The notes below the pieces were generated by a model that did not search any database, was not told the origin of the DNA, and was given only the letters and a program-made list of their open reading frames with translations. This document shows, in pieces, positions 21,901 through 30,776 of a stretch of 64,000 nucleotides of DNA. The first letter of the stretch is position 1. Every line of letters begins with the position of its first letter. The stretch covers positions 9,024,553 through 9,088,552 of the forward strand of contig OX344750.2 of the NCBI GenBank assembly GCA_947034885.2, in the 5' to 3' direction. The position numbers and the translations under genes are program-made. The stretch is from Thuidium tamariscinum (Eukaryota > Streptophyta > Bryopsida > Hypnales > Thuidiaceae).

Positions 21901-24023
21901 GAAGCCGAGAAAGAAAAGGAAGAGAAGACTAAGGCCAAAGGAAAGAAAAAAGAGGAAGAGAAAGGGCAAGTCTTAGCTTCCTCCACTGTGGATCAAACAC
22001 AAGGCGGAGTACCAAGGAAAGTCACCATCTCATAGCTCACTGAAGATGTCATTTCACGAGTCACACAAGCCATGGTCCTCTCCGACGATGATGTGCCAAA
22101 GACTGAGGATTTAATCCTTAATATTTGCATTGAGGACATCGCCATGGATATGGAGGACAAAAGACAGGGGGTCTACAACGAGGTCTTGAAGTACTTGGTT
22201 AAGGTGATCTCTTCAAACATCTTTGCTAAAATTTATTTTACTTATTGTCAATGATATGAATGCTATGTACCAAAGTTTCTATAATGAAACATTGAAGACA
22301 AATTTCTATATGGTCCACAATTACATTTTTTATTTAAGAATTTTTGTATTTGAAAAAATTAATAAGACAACAAGGCAGAATTTATAATTCCGTCGGATCC
22401 GACGGAATCACATAAACCGCTATTTTGTTCTGTATTTCCCTACTCAACATTACCCACATTCATATGGTTTTGTTTTCTCTAGAAATAGTTGAACATATTG
22501 ACATTTGAATGTAATTTCTTTTTCAGCTCAACCTTTTATTAAAATGACTCTAAAATTCCTAATGTTGTACTAAATATTATGAATTTGCTTTGAAAGGTAG
22601 AAAAGTGTGCAATACTAATATATTGAAATTCTATTGAAATATGATTTTGCAGATGGCAGTAAGCAAAGCTCGCATGTTTGAAGGTGCAGCAAATGCAAGG
22701 GCTAGTGTTGATGTCATCTTTATTGACTGTCCAGAGAACTTGTCTATGCCAGGTATTTCTCTTACGTTGAAGGAGGTGCCAAATTGGAATGCGGATTTAG
22801 AAGCTAATGCTTTGCAATCCGCATGCACCTTTGCAGTAGAGCATCTGCACGATGATGGATGCATCATTGTGTTTCACTCCTTCAGCATTGCATCCAGAGA
22901 AGATCTAGCAGGAGTTTGCGAAGCATTTGACTTCAAGAAGAAGAAAGATTGGTTAGGCATGAACCGCATGCATCTCACCTCGCCAATGGACACCACAAAG
23001 ACGGTAATTTCAGTACAGATGCTTAAGTTTTTGTCACCTATTTTCTTTTTAAATTTTATTTATTGATCTCTAATGTTCTTGTGTCATATATGTTACAGAC
23101 ACAGAAGTTTGGAGTCACTCTCCTTGTCAAGGACCTCAAATCAAAAGGTGAATCCAAATTTTCTTTCAAGCGTACTGAGATGATGAAGAAGGCTGGGGTG
23201 GATGTCGAGAATGATGACATGCTGATGAATTACATGCATACAGACGACATCTCCATGAATGGGAAGAAGCCACAGAGAGGCCCACGCGAAAAAGATCCGA
23301 GGTTCTTCACCCTCCTCCTTGAAGCCACAAGCAATGAAGGCGATGTCATTGTGGACTACATGGCATCCACAGGTTTGTCTTCAATTTTAATATTTCATAC
23401 TTCTATGTCATTGTAACAATTTTGTCATCTCTCTAACGCATTTTCATTACATGAATGCCCTAGGTGCTTGCATTTTGGCTTGTAGAGGAACTGGACGCAA
23501 CATTCTAGCTTTTAAGGGGGACAAAGATGTTTTCAATGCCATTTTGAAGCCCATGAAGAAGTCATCAACATCAATGGCAGTGGCTCCAACCCCCGAGACA
23601 ACAGTGGACTTGACAATGGATGTGCAAGACGCGCCTATTGTGCCTTGCAAGTTCGTTTGCAAGGGAAAATCCAGTAAGTAAGTGGAAACTTCTTTCATTC
23701 TTTATTATTTTTCTTCATATCACATTTGCAAAGACTAATATAATGTCTTCAATTTTTGCAGAGGTTGTGGATTGATCTTGAGAGAGGTCATGGAACAAAA
23801 TCAAAGGCTTGCCGTTAGTCCAGAGAAGCCTTTCGAGCTACCACCCTATGCTGAACAGATGGCAAGTGCCTTTGCAAATTTTGGTTGTTCCAAATCAAAA
23901 CAACGCAAAGACACTTACGCCCTCAATGTCTTACAGTTTATAGATGCTTCTGCATCTGAGGGACGGGAGTCCTCAGAGTCCTCTACAGGGTCAGATTCAG
24001 TGACTAAGTCCACAACCACTTAG
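18959..24023 (+). pseudogene. ParB-like / coiled-coil / beta-class DNA-methyltransferase-like protein (three in-frame stops)
   Basis: Ten exons: 18959-19629, 19745-19937, 20035-20229, 20322-20537, 21012-21247, 21480-22203, 22653-23003, 23099-23372, 23464-23677, 23762-24023. All junctions are GT..AG and phases match, giving 1,112 codons including the stop. An acidic N-terminus (20-60) leads into a ParB-like domain with LKLFICDGNHRRVAWM (DGNHRR at 179-184). Helical exons follow; a Lys/Glu coiled coil spans about 608-665. Residues about 746-985 match N6/N4 DNA methylases in beta-class order: motif IV position VDVIFIDCPENL (770-773 DCPE instead of DPPY), then PRFFTLLLEATSNEGD and VDYMASTG (canonical DPFMGSGT), then GTGRNILAFKGDKDVF. 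The catalytic and AdoMet-loop residues are atypical, so activity is doubtful. Stops: TAG 20376-20378, TAA 21105-21107, TAG 22033-22035, all compatible with Gln. It could be a recently silenced gene, or a family with other roles such as DNA binding. Confidence 0.82.
22387..22408. repeat. GTCGGATCCGAC palindrome, copy 5 (perfect 22 bp)
   Basis: ATTCCGTCGGATCCGACGGAAT minus its two end bases is an exact palindrome; the full site spans 22387-22408. It sits in the intron between the coiled-coil and methyltransferase-like exons. Confidence 0.9.
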
Positions 24024-24583
24024 ATTCTTGAGATTGACTAATCTCTTGAATCTTACTATTGTGTATTGGATTTTATTTGGATTGGATTTGTGTGTTTTAT
24101 GGCTACTTCTAGAAGTCTCAGATTTCTCTTTCTATTTATTTGATTTTTGTTTTGAAAACATCTAAGGCAATGGCTCTTGCTAGTTCTCCCAAAACCTACA
24201 CCAAAAATAAATAAATAAATAAATTTTGAGGCAAGAAGGCAACACGTACAACTCTGTCGGATCCGACAAACCCTTACATATTGTCTCCCAATTCTTTCTT
24301 TTCATTATACATCTCAAAATCAATCTTCTTTCAACAACACCTAGATTGACTTATTTAGTGAATGAGTTGCATCAAATTAGAGTATTTCCAATGCCTTTTG
24401 TAATTTCAAGGTTTGGGTATTTATGAGATGTTCTTTGTTGTTTTCATTTTGCCTTCACATTCCTTAATTTATCTCTATATAAAAAAGATTTTATATTCTA
24501 AATTAAAGCTAATTCATAATACAAACCTAAGTGCTTTGATTCTCGCAATTAGACTTTATATCCCTACTCTTGTGTATACAATG
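24024..24583. other. 3' flank of the ParB/methylase gene inside the element
   Basis: AT-rich, with (AAAT/AATA)n near 24206 and the palindrome at 24255. Nothing else is supported. Probable 3' UTR and terminal region of the element. Confidence 0.4.
24255..24268. repeat. GTCGGATCCGAC palindrome, copy 6
   Basis: TGTCGGATCCGACA is a perfect 14-bp palindrome about 230 bp after the stop of the ParB/methylase gene and 590 bp from the right element end. Confidence 0.9.
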
Positions 24584-24756
24584 TCCATGATCATAGGTGT
24601 ATGCAAAGAGAAAATGAAGAAGAAAACAAAAAGTGACTTCTGTAGTCACATCTTTGAAATAGACATCATATCTTCTTCGTCGCCTAAACGTTTAAAGTCC
24701 ATGATCATAGGTACTAAACTCTAATTTTTGTTACCCTAAAATCCACGATCATAGGT
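24584..24756 (+). repeat. Three right subterminal direct repeats with central GATC
   Basis: TCCATGATCATAGGT occurs at 24584-24598 and 24698-24712, and TCCACGATCATAGGT at 24742-24756. Each holds a GATC. They lie within 270 bp of the right end and mirror the left subterminal motif. Likely binding sites for an element-encoded protein (inference). Confidence 0.65.
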
Positions 24757-24785
24757 GGTCAACTCAAATTTTTTTCAAAATAAAC

Positions 24786-24849
24786 TTCCCGCTCACAAGC
24801 TCATAGGCTCACAAGCTCCTGCTCCCCTGCTCGCCTGCTAGCAACCCTG
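24786..24849 (-). repeat. Right terminal inverted repeat of the 16-kb element
   Basis: On the minus strand it starts CAGGGTTGCTAGC. It contains two copies of a GCTCACAAGCTC-like unit around GCTCATAGG, so the TIR has an internal short tandem arrangement that the left TIR lacks in part. Confidence 0.72.
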
Positions 24850-25254
24850 GTGGGATTACTCCTTTCTTGGTCCTTCAAAAAAATCAATCTCAACTTCAAA
24901 TACTTACACTAATACTTTGTAATTCATGAATTTTACATAGCATAATAAGTAAGGTTTGTTATAAGGCCACAACAAATGATAGTTTGTGCAAGTTGTCTCG
25001 CTTTGGATTTAACAAAAAATTATGGAGAATGGGTCCTTGAAAGGCTAATCTCATTGACCTTTGTTGCCTTTAAAGACCTATATAATTCTAGGTTTGTATA
25101 GCATGTACTCCATTTTACCCATTTCATTGATAATATTAATACTATGACAATGTGTGGCATTGGTTTAATTGTGCATTGAGAAGAGGCAACACCCATAACT
25201 GCCAATTTTAGCAATTTCAAAATAATTGGAGCCTTAGAGGCACCTTTTCCTAAC

Positions 25255-25380
25255 ATGAATATTTTCTTAGTATTAGCAATTGAAAATCATGAATTTAAAA
25301 AAATAAAAAATAAAAAAATTGGAGAAGGCATTTAATTTCTATGAATTTTTAAAGTAGGACTTCTTAGGGCACCTAAAACT
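25255..25380 (-). repeat. Partial copy related to the TIR of the element at 35947-37632
   Basis: Shares TATTAGCAATTGAAAATCATGAAT and TTCTATGAATTTT-type blocks with 36020-36120 (diverged). It appears as one isolated end, without a partner arm nearby. Confidence 0.5.
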
Positions 25381-25695
25381 ATACTCTTAGGAAACATACC
25401 TTGATTCTCTCACCGAAATCTAAAAGAATTAGAGCTCACTAATCACAATTAAGCCTGCGAATGGTTTCATGGTACCTTTGGGGACATTTTTAAGGAAACC
25501 CTAGTATCAAACAATAGGTGCTCCTATGTAAAGGTTGCTTTGAAAGCAAATCTTCTGTGAACATAAATTCATAAAGGAACTAACTAATCAAATTGAACCT
25601 TGTGTTTTTTAGCACTTTTGAGTGGGTTATTGGAGAAATTTCTCTTGGTCAATTTTATTTTGTTTTGGCTAGTACATGTAATGTTTTTTACTTCC

Positions 25696-26418
25696 AAAGG
25701 ACCAAACTGCATTTTTTGGCAACAAAGCAATTTTGGGGAGCTCACAACGTATGGAGTTTTGTTTTTTTTAATTTCAAATTTCACACAATGTGTGCCTAAG
25801 GAGTAGCTTTAAGACCCAACAATTTTCATAACTTTTGAGTACATGGTTAAAAAGTTATTGTATGATATGTCATTTTCATTTTATGGCAGGTAGTTTGGGC
25901 AGCCCAAAAAACTTCTTTAAAAAATACTTTTTAAAAAATTTGAAATTTGAAATTGATTCTTTACATTTATATACACATGTTAAGCTTTGAATCATTCCAT
26001 TTGGATTAATTAAGTGAAAGTTATGACGAATTTTAGTTTGCGGATAGGTATATAGTCCTTGAAATCCATACCTACCCACAAACTAAAATTCCTCATAACT
26101 TTCACTTAATTAATCCAAATGGAATGATTCAAAGCTTAACATGTGTATATAAATGTAAAGAATCAATTTCAAATTTCAAATTTCTTAAAAAGTCTTTTTT
26201 AAAGAAGTTTTTTGGGCTGCCCAAACTACCTGCCATAAAATGAAAATGACATATCATGCAATAACTTTTTAACCATATACTCAAAATGTATGAAAATTGT
26301 TGGGTCTTAAAGCTACTCCTGAAGCACACAATTTGTGAAAATTTTAAAGAAAAAAAATTCCATGTGTAGTGAGCTACCCAAAATTGCTATATTGTCAAAA
26401 AACACAGTTTGGTCCTTT
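25696..26418. mobile_element. Foldback element, about 360-bp arms
   Basis: The left arm begins AAAGGACCAAACTG (25696) and the right arm ends CAGTTTGGTCCTTT (26418). The arms match over nearly their full length (for example TAGTTTGGGCAGCCC / GGGCTGCCCAAACTA) and meet around 26057 with a loop under 20 bp. No gene inside. A diverged single arm lies at about 63390-63720. Confidence 0.9.
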
Positions 26419-26982
26419 AGGGTTTAATTGGTTCTAGTGATATAAAATTTCGCCATGTTTGAAACGTATTTTTGATAATATTAGCAATTAAATTGATCAC
26501 TATAAAACCATGAATTTCTTTTATCTTTGAAGACTTTATCTAAACCTTGGAGATGATAGCTCTTGGATTATCATAGAGTAAACATACCATTGATCAGACA
26601 CTTTCAATCACTAGATAGTGAAATAGCTACTGACTGGACAAGAGTTGCTAAGTGAATATCAAATTTATACTACTAATGGGGCAATGAATTTGTACCATTG
26701 CACAATCACTGGTGAAGGGCTACAAACTTTCTTTTGCAAGATTTCAAGCCAACTTCCTTCAAGTTGCAACAAAATTTGCAAGATGAAATTATTTTGCACA
26801 TTTTTTTTCAAAAGTGGATCTTAAAATGGCATTGAATAATCATACCAAGTTTTAGAGCTTGCAAGTTTCTATAATATTGTAGTCGAAAATATGAATTTCA
26901 TTTGTACAGTGATTGACAAGTTTACTATTTTCCTTTTTCGTGTTTGCACCATGTCTTGGAAAGTTGACGGGATACTTTTGGG

Positions 26983-27117
26983 ACAATTTTGGTGGCTAAA
27001 GCAATTTCTCTCACAAAGGAAATTGCAAAGCAGTCGAAGCCTATTGTTGCTCTTGCCAAGGAATCAGTGAAAACCGCTTATGAAATTGAGTTCGTGGAGG
27101 GCATCAAGAGAGGGTAG
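26983..27117 (+). pseudogene. Enoyl-CoA hydratase C-terminal fragment
   Basis: The frame reads TILVAKAISLTKEIAKQSKP, then IVALAKESVKTAYEIEFVEG and stops at TAG 27115-27117. It matches the helical C-terminal part of crotonase-family enoyl-CoA hydratases (pattern A..IA..SKP.V..AKE.V..A.E..L.EG), enzymes of fatty-acid and amino-acid beta-oxidation. No other exon of the gene is seen nearby, so it is a relic or captured exon. Confidence 0.7.
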
Positions 27118-27329
27118 CTCCTATTTTATACTACATTCAAGTTGAAGGTTTGTCACAAAAAGTGACATGATAAATTACATGACAGATAAGCTCTACAACT
27201 TCATGAATAGCCATATTCCAATGGAACCTAAAATACACTAGCAAACCTCAATCAACATTGAAGGAGGATATAAACAATCAAATTAGTGCAATGACTAATC
27301 AACTACAAAAGAATTATATTGAAATGAAG

Positions 27330-27676
27330 GGAGGTTCTGGGTATAGATTTTCACAATGATCATGGTACTTGAATCCACTTGACTAATGTTCATCAACATC
27401 TCGTGTGTAAATCAAGGACAAGGGAAATGTATGATAAGATTCCATCACATCTCTAAAAAACTAACAATGCTTAGGTTTGAAGGGTCCTTCTTTAGCCACA
27501 CTAGGATCACATTTGTGTCTCAAAAGTGATTTGAAGAGTTTGTTGTATTCTTGCCCAATTTGATTGAGATTGAGTGTTGTTTCTATTGGGTCCATGCCAA
27601 ACCAAATCATGGAATCATGAGGTGGATCATGGCAAATGTCAACCACAAGTTTGAGCACATCATATGCAATACTCAA
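27330..27676 (-). pseudogene. Unrecognised coding relic with two Gln-compatible TAG stops
   Basis: The frame reads IAYDVLKLVVDICHDPPHDS, then MIWFGMDPIETTLNLNQIGQ, a KEGPFKPKHC segment, a TAG (27461-27463), then FFRDVMESYHTFPLSLIYTR, another TAG and SSGFKYHDHCENLYPEPP. Amino-acid composition and the frame continuing past the stops suggest a former exon. I recognise no family. It starts next to the foldback at 27693. Confidence 0.45.
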
Positions 27677-27692
27677 TCTAATATAAGGTAAA

Positions 27693-28828
27693 TGAGCCTA
27701 TAATAGGCCAAACGTCTATCAGCTCAACACAAGCAAAATTATTCTAGTGAAGTACAGTCATGTACCATAAACTTACGAATTTTTGCATTCACAGTGAAAA
27801 AAAAGTTCACTGCTGCCCACTTTGACGCCCTCCCGAGGGCTGAAAAATTAATATTCTTCCACGAATTTTTTTTACAAGATCCTCTCTATCCTAATAACAC
27901 ATGTGCCAAATTTCAAGTCCAAATTATTTGTACAAAAAAAGATATTCAAACATGTACCAACATGTGTAGTTCAAAAAAAATTTCACTACTACCAACTTTG
28001 ACACCCTCCCAAAAATCGAAAAAAAAGTTTTGGCCATGAAATTTTTGGTGGTAGATCACCTTAGTGTTACTAACTAATGTGCCAAATTTCAAGTTGAAAA
28101 GAATTTTCCATAGAGAGTAGTTCAGATTCTACCAACTGACAAGTGTAGCCATGAGAAACAATTTCACTATGGCCCAACTTTGACACCCTCCCAAGGGCAA
28201 AAAAATTGTTTATTTACCATGAAATTTTTGGCACCAGATCATTTCTATGTTGATAATATGTGTGTCAAATTTCAAGGCCAAAAGATTTACTTAAAAAAAG
28301 ATATATTCAAAATCTATCAACATGTGTTGTTATGGAAAAAAAATCCATAACTACACATGTTGGTAAAAGTTGAACTACTCTTTGTGAGAAAAAATTTTGA
28401 ACTTGAAATTTGGCACATTAGTTAGTAACACTAAGGTGATCTTACACCAAAAATTTCAAGGCCAAAACTTTTTTTTTCAATTTTTGGGAGGGTGTCAAAG
28501 TTGGTAGTAGTGAAATTTTTTTTTGAACTACACATGTTGGTACATGTTTGAATATCTTTTTTTGTATAAATCATTTGGACTTGAAATTTGGCACATATGT
28601 TATTAGCATAGAGAGGATCTTCTAAAAAACATTTCGTGGAAAAATATTAATTTTTCAGCCCACGGGAGGGCATCAAAGTGGGTAGCAGTGAACTGTTTTT
28701 TTCACTATGAATGCAAAAATTCGTAAGTTTACGGTACCTGACTGTACATTTCAAATTTGGGTATGTAAACTATTAGCACAATTTTGTCCATGATGAGCTG
28801 GATGGCAGTTGACCTATCATAGGCAGAC
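27693..28828. mobile_element. Foldback element with internal tandem units of about 180 bp
   Basis: Outer arms (GAGCCTATAATAGGCC left; GACCTATCATAGGC right) and a long inner match (TGCATTCA.AGTGAAAAAA / TTTTTTTCACTATGAATGCA) define an inverted repeat centred near 28260. Within the arms a unit carrying TTTGACRCCCTCCC recurs at about 27820, 28000 and 28181, with inverted versions near 28487 and 28664. No gene inside. Confidence 0.88.
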
Positions 28829-29111
28829 TTTACGTTAATTAGTGACAAAATAGTGCTCACCTAATATGAACAAGTGTGCTCTAGATTGAATCCAATAAGG
28901 GCAGCGTAAATGAGAGCCTGCCATATATGGCCCTACGACCAGCGTTGGCTATAACACACTGGGCTTTTGAGTCTTAAAACACATGCCACATGATTGTGCC
29001 TTTGTTCACTTCTCAAGTTGCCTAATCTCGGCTCTGCATGACAGTAGACGTTTCTGACTCTCACATTCGTTGTCCTTGGGTGCGGAAAGAGGAAAGGATG
29101 CCAACCCAACT

Positions 29112-29441
29112 CTACTCTGAAACAATGTTTCGCGGCTCAGTTTTCGAGATTTCTGGGGTGAGAGTCGAGCCCACCTCTAATCTCCCTTTGTTGGTGACGA
29201 TCTCAGTGCAAACTCCAGGCAAACCCCACGAAATGTTTCGGTAGAGCACGCTTGCATCAGCGACCAAAACCTGTGCAGCAGTGCTCATGGCCCGTAGACA
29301 CGATTTCGTTCGATCTGCTCGCAGTACTATGCTCTGTTCTGCGGCTCCGGTGAGGGCTGATGCTTCCATTACGTCCACTGTACTCACAAATTCCCCGGCT
29401 ATGAGGAGCCTCACCACCGACTGATCGCATTGCGATATCAC
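29112..29441 (-). CDS. Open frame, 109 residues, unrecognised
   Basis: GC-richer than its flanks and open through 110 codons, reading MISQCDQSVVRLLIAGEFVS at the start. The frame is also open 5' of this ATG toward 29470. I considered a vesicle-tethering (VPS54-like) exon because of the LLIAGEFVSTVD motif but cannot support it. It may be a gene relic or chance. Confidence 0.2.
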   Translation of the reverse strand: MISQCDQSVVRLLIAGEFVSTVDVMEASALTGAAEQSIVLRADRTKSCLRAMSTAAQVLVADASVLYRNISWGLPGVCTEIVTNKGRLEVGSTLTPEISKTEPRNIVSE

Positions 29442-30776
29442 CAGGAGCTTCAGAACAAGAACCCTAATTTAGGAAACCTCACCTCAATGATGCGGCAATT
29501 GAGGCAGGTAGAGCTCGAATTTGAAGAGATGGTGTTGGAAGTTGAATCCAGCTAATTCCGATGCAAATTGCGAGTGATTACTCATAGTCAAAACTTTATG
29601 GGACTATAGACATCGATTTTGACTACCTGGCTTCATCGAGAATCAACAAATGAAACAGGAACAGAGAGCAATTTGAGCAAAGCAGTTCAGGAAGATGAAA
29701 AACATACCCCAAAATCACTCTGGATCTGAACAGGAATGGAGAACTGCGAGAGAGGAGACTGTCACAGAACGTGGAGAACATCTGAAAGTCAACATAGCAA
29801 TTCATGTAATCCAACCCTCATTGCACCAGAAAATATCACTCGTGAACATCAGCATTTTCAGTCTGAATTGTGGTTTTCATTCCGCTTCTTGTCCATTCAC
29901 CCCTGACCCATATTTACTACAATTAAGTGATATCAGAAGCTGTTACAGTGTAATGTGAGAGTCAAAATTAGCAATTCTTTAGCGTTTAAGGTTTGAGGCG
30001 AGAGAGGAGACTGTCACGCGCCTGCTCAGCCACCGTAGTGAACTCCTTGGAGATGCTGCTTCCGTAGCTCTCCTTTTTGCGCCAGGAGAATAGTCGCCTG
30101 ATCGGGAAGCCCCTTGCGCGCAATGGAGGCGAATCTCCGAAGCTTGGTGTTCATCCGTCAATGTGGTTAGTTTTGTAACGGTTATTGCAGCCGTTTCACG
30201 ACAACTGGAGGGAGTGACATTGGCTTGATTTGTTGGATTGTCGAATTCTGCGATAAATTAAAAATCTGCATGACCGATTCGCAGCTGTCAATTGTGCTTC
30301 GAATTAGCCAGGGAGTCGAAAATGACCTCCAAACGCCCTCCTAAATTACGTCGGCAAAGAGGTCATCCTGAACATGTGACTTTGTACTGCAGTTCCAAAG
30401 TCATTTACGGAATCCAAAGTCTCAACAAAATAACGGCAGAGCAATCGCTCAGCTGGAAATCAAGCAGCAAACGAAAACCTCACGCAATTGCACACAGTTA
30501 AAGAGAACCTGCTGTTCTTTATTCAGTTACTCAAAGTACTTTTTACGTACACGCAAATTAAGCGAACTCCTGTTTGATGACTACTCTCTATACACGGGTG
30601 CTATAGCCGGTGCTTGTAACGTATGCTGTCTTCTCGAGATGAACCAAATTTGCTGCGCCATGAGCGTCCACCGAGCCAGAAATTAAACTTAAGCTGAATT
30701 TCCAGTACAAGCTCAAAAAGCACTCTAAACCCTACAACAGGCCTCCAAAACTCTATAATTCAACTGCTCAACACGA
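29442..30776. other. Spacer 3' of HSP20 with a possible small relic
   Basis: On the minus strand near 30146-30000 an ATG frame starts MNTKLRRFASIARKGLP, resembling a mitochondrial presequence. After a one-base frame change it continues RRLFSWRKKESYGSSISKEF and ends at TAA near 29989. It could be a small broken gene. The rest shows no supported feature. Confidence 0.25.

Larger units (their letters stand above)
8879..24849. mobile_element. About 16-kb TIR-bounded element with transposase-like and ParB/DNA-methylase-like genes
   Basis: The two ends are inverted copies: left GCTAGCGTTCGAGCATGGAG and the complement of the right end GCTAGCAGGCGAGCAGGGGA both run on into GTGAGCCTATGAGCT and AGCGGGAA. 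Beyond the TIRs both ends carry ACCTATGAYCGTG-type subterminal motifs in mirror orientation. The interior has two divergent gene units (transposase minus, ParB/methyltransferase-like plus), six GTCGGATCCGAC-type palindromes, and foldbacks. The right end reads CAGGGTTG on its own strand, like hAT or MULE ends; the core transposase looks MULE-like. The left end abuts the kinase codon for Thr of TPGY, which fixes 8879 well. I find no clear target-site duplication (left CCAGGAGT, right GTGGGATT), and the kinase N-lobe is not beyond the right end, so one flank has probably been rearranged. Both element genes carry stops, so this copy is probably not autonomous now. Confidence 0.75.

Noticed and set aside
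9415-24023. Reassigned genetic code (TAA/TAG read as Gln)
   Set aside because: Intact host genes here end normally at stop codons, the flanking relics show TGA stops as well, and C-to-T decay explains all cases. Kept only as a testable alternative.
8871-24857. 8-bp target-site duplication at the element ends
   Set aside because: CCAGGAGT (left) and GTGGGATT (right) match at only four of eight positions, which is not convincing.
24850-25260. Continuation of the kinase N-lobe to the right of the element
   Set aside because: No glycine loop, HRD or DFG motif on the minus strand there; the open frame at 25256-25020 does not resemble a kinase.
29112-29470. VPS54-like tethering-complex exon
   Set aside because: One short motif (LLIAGEFVSTVD) is not enough; the rest does not align from memory.
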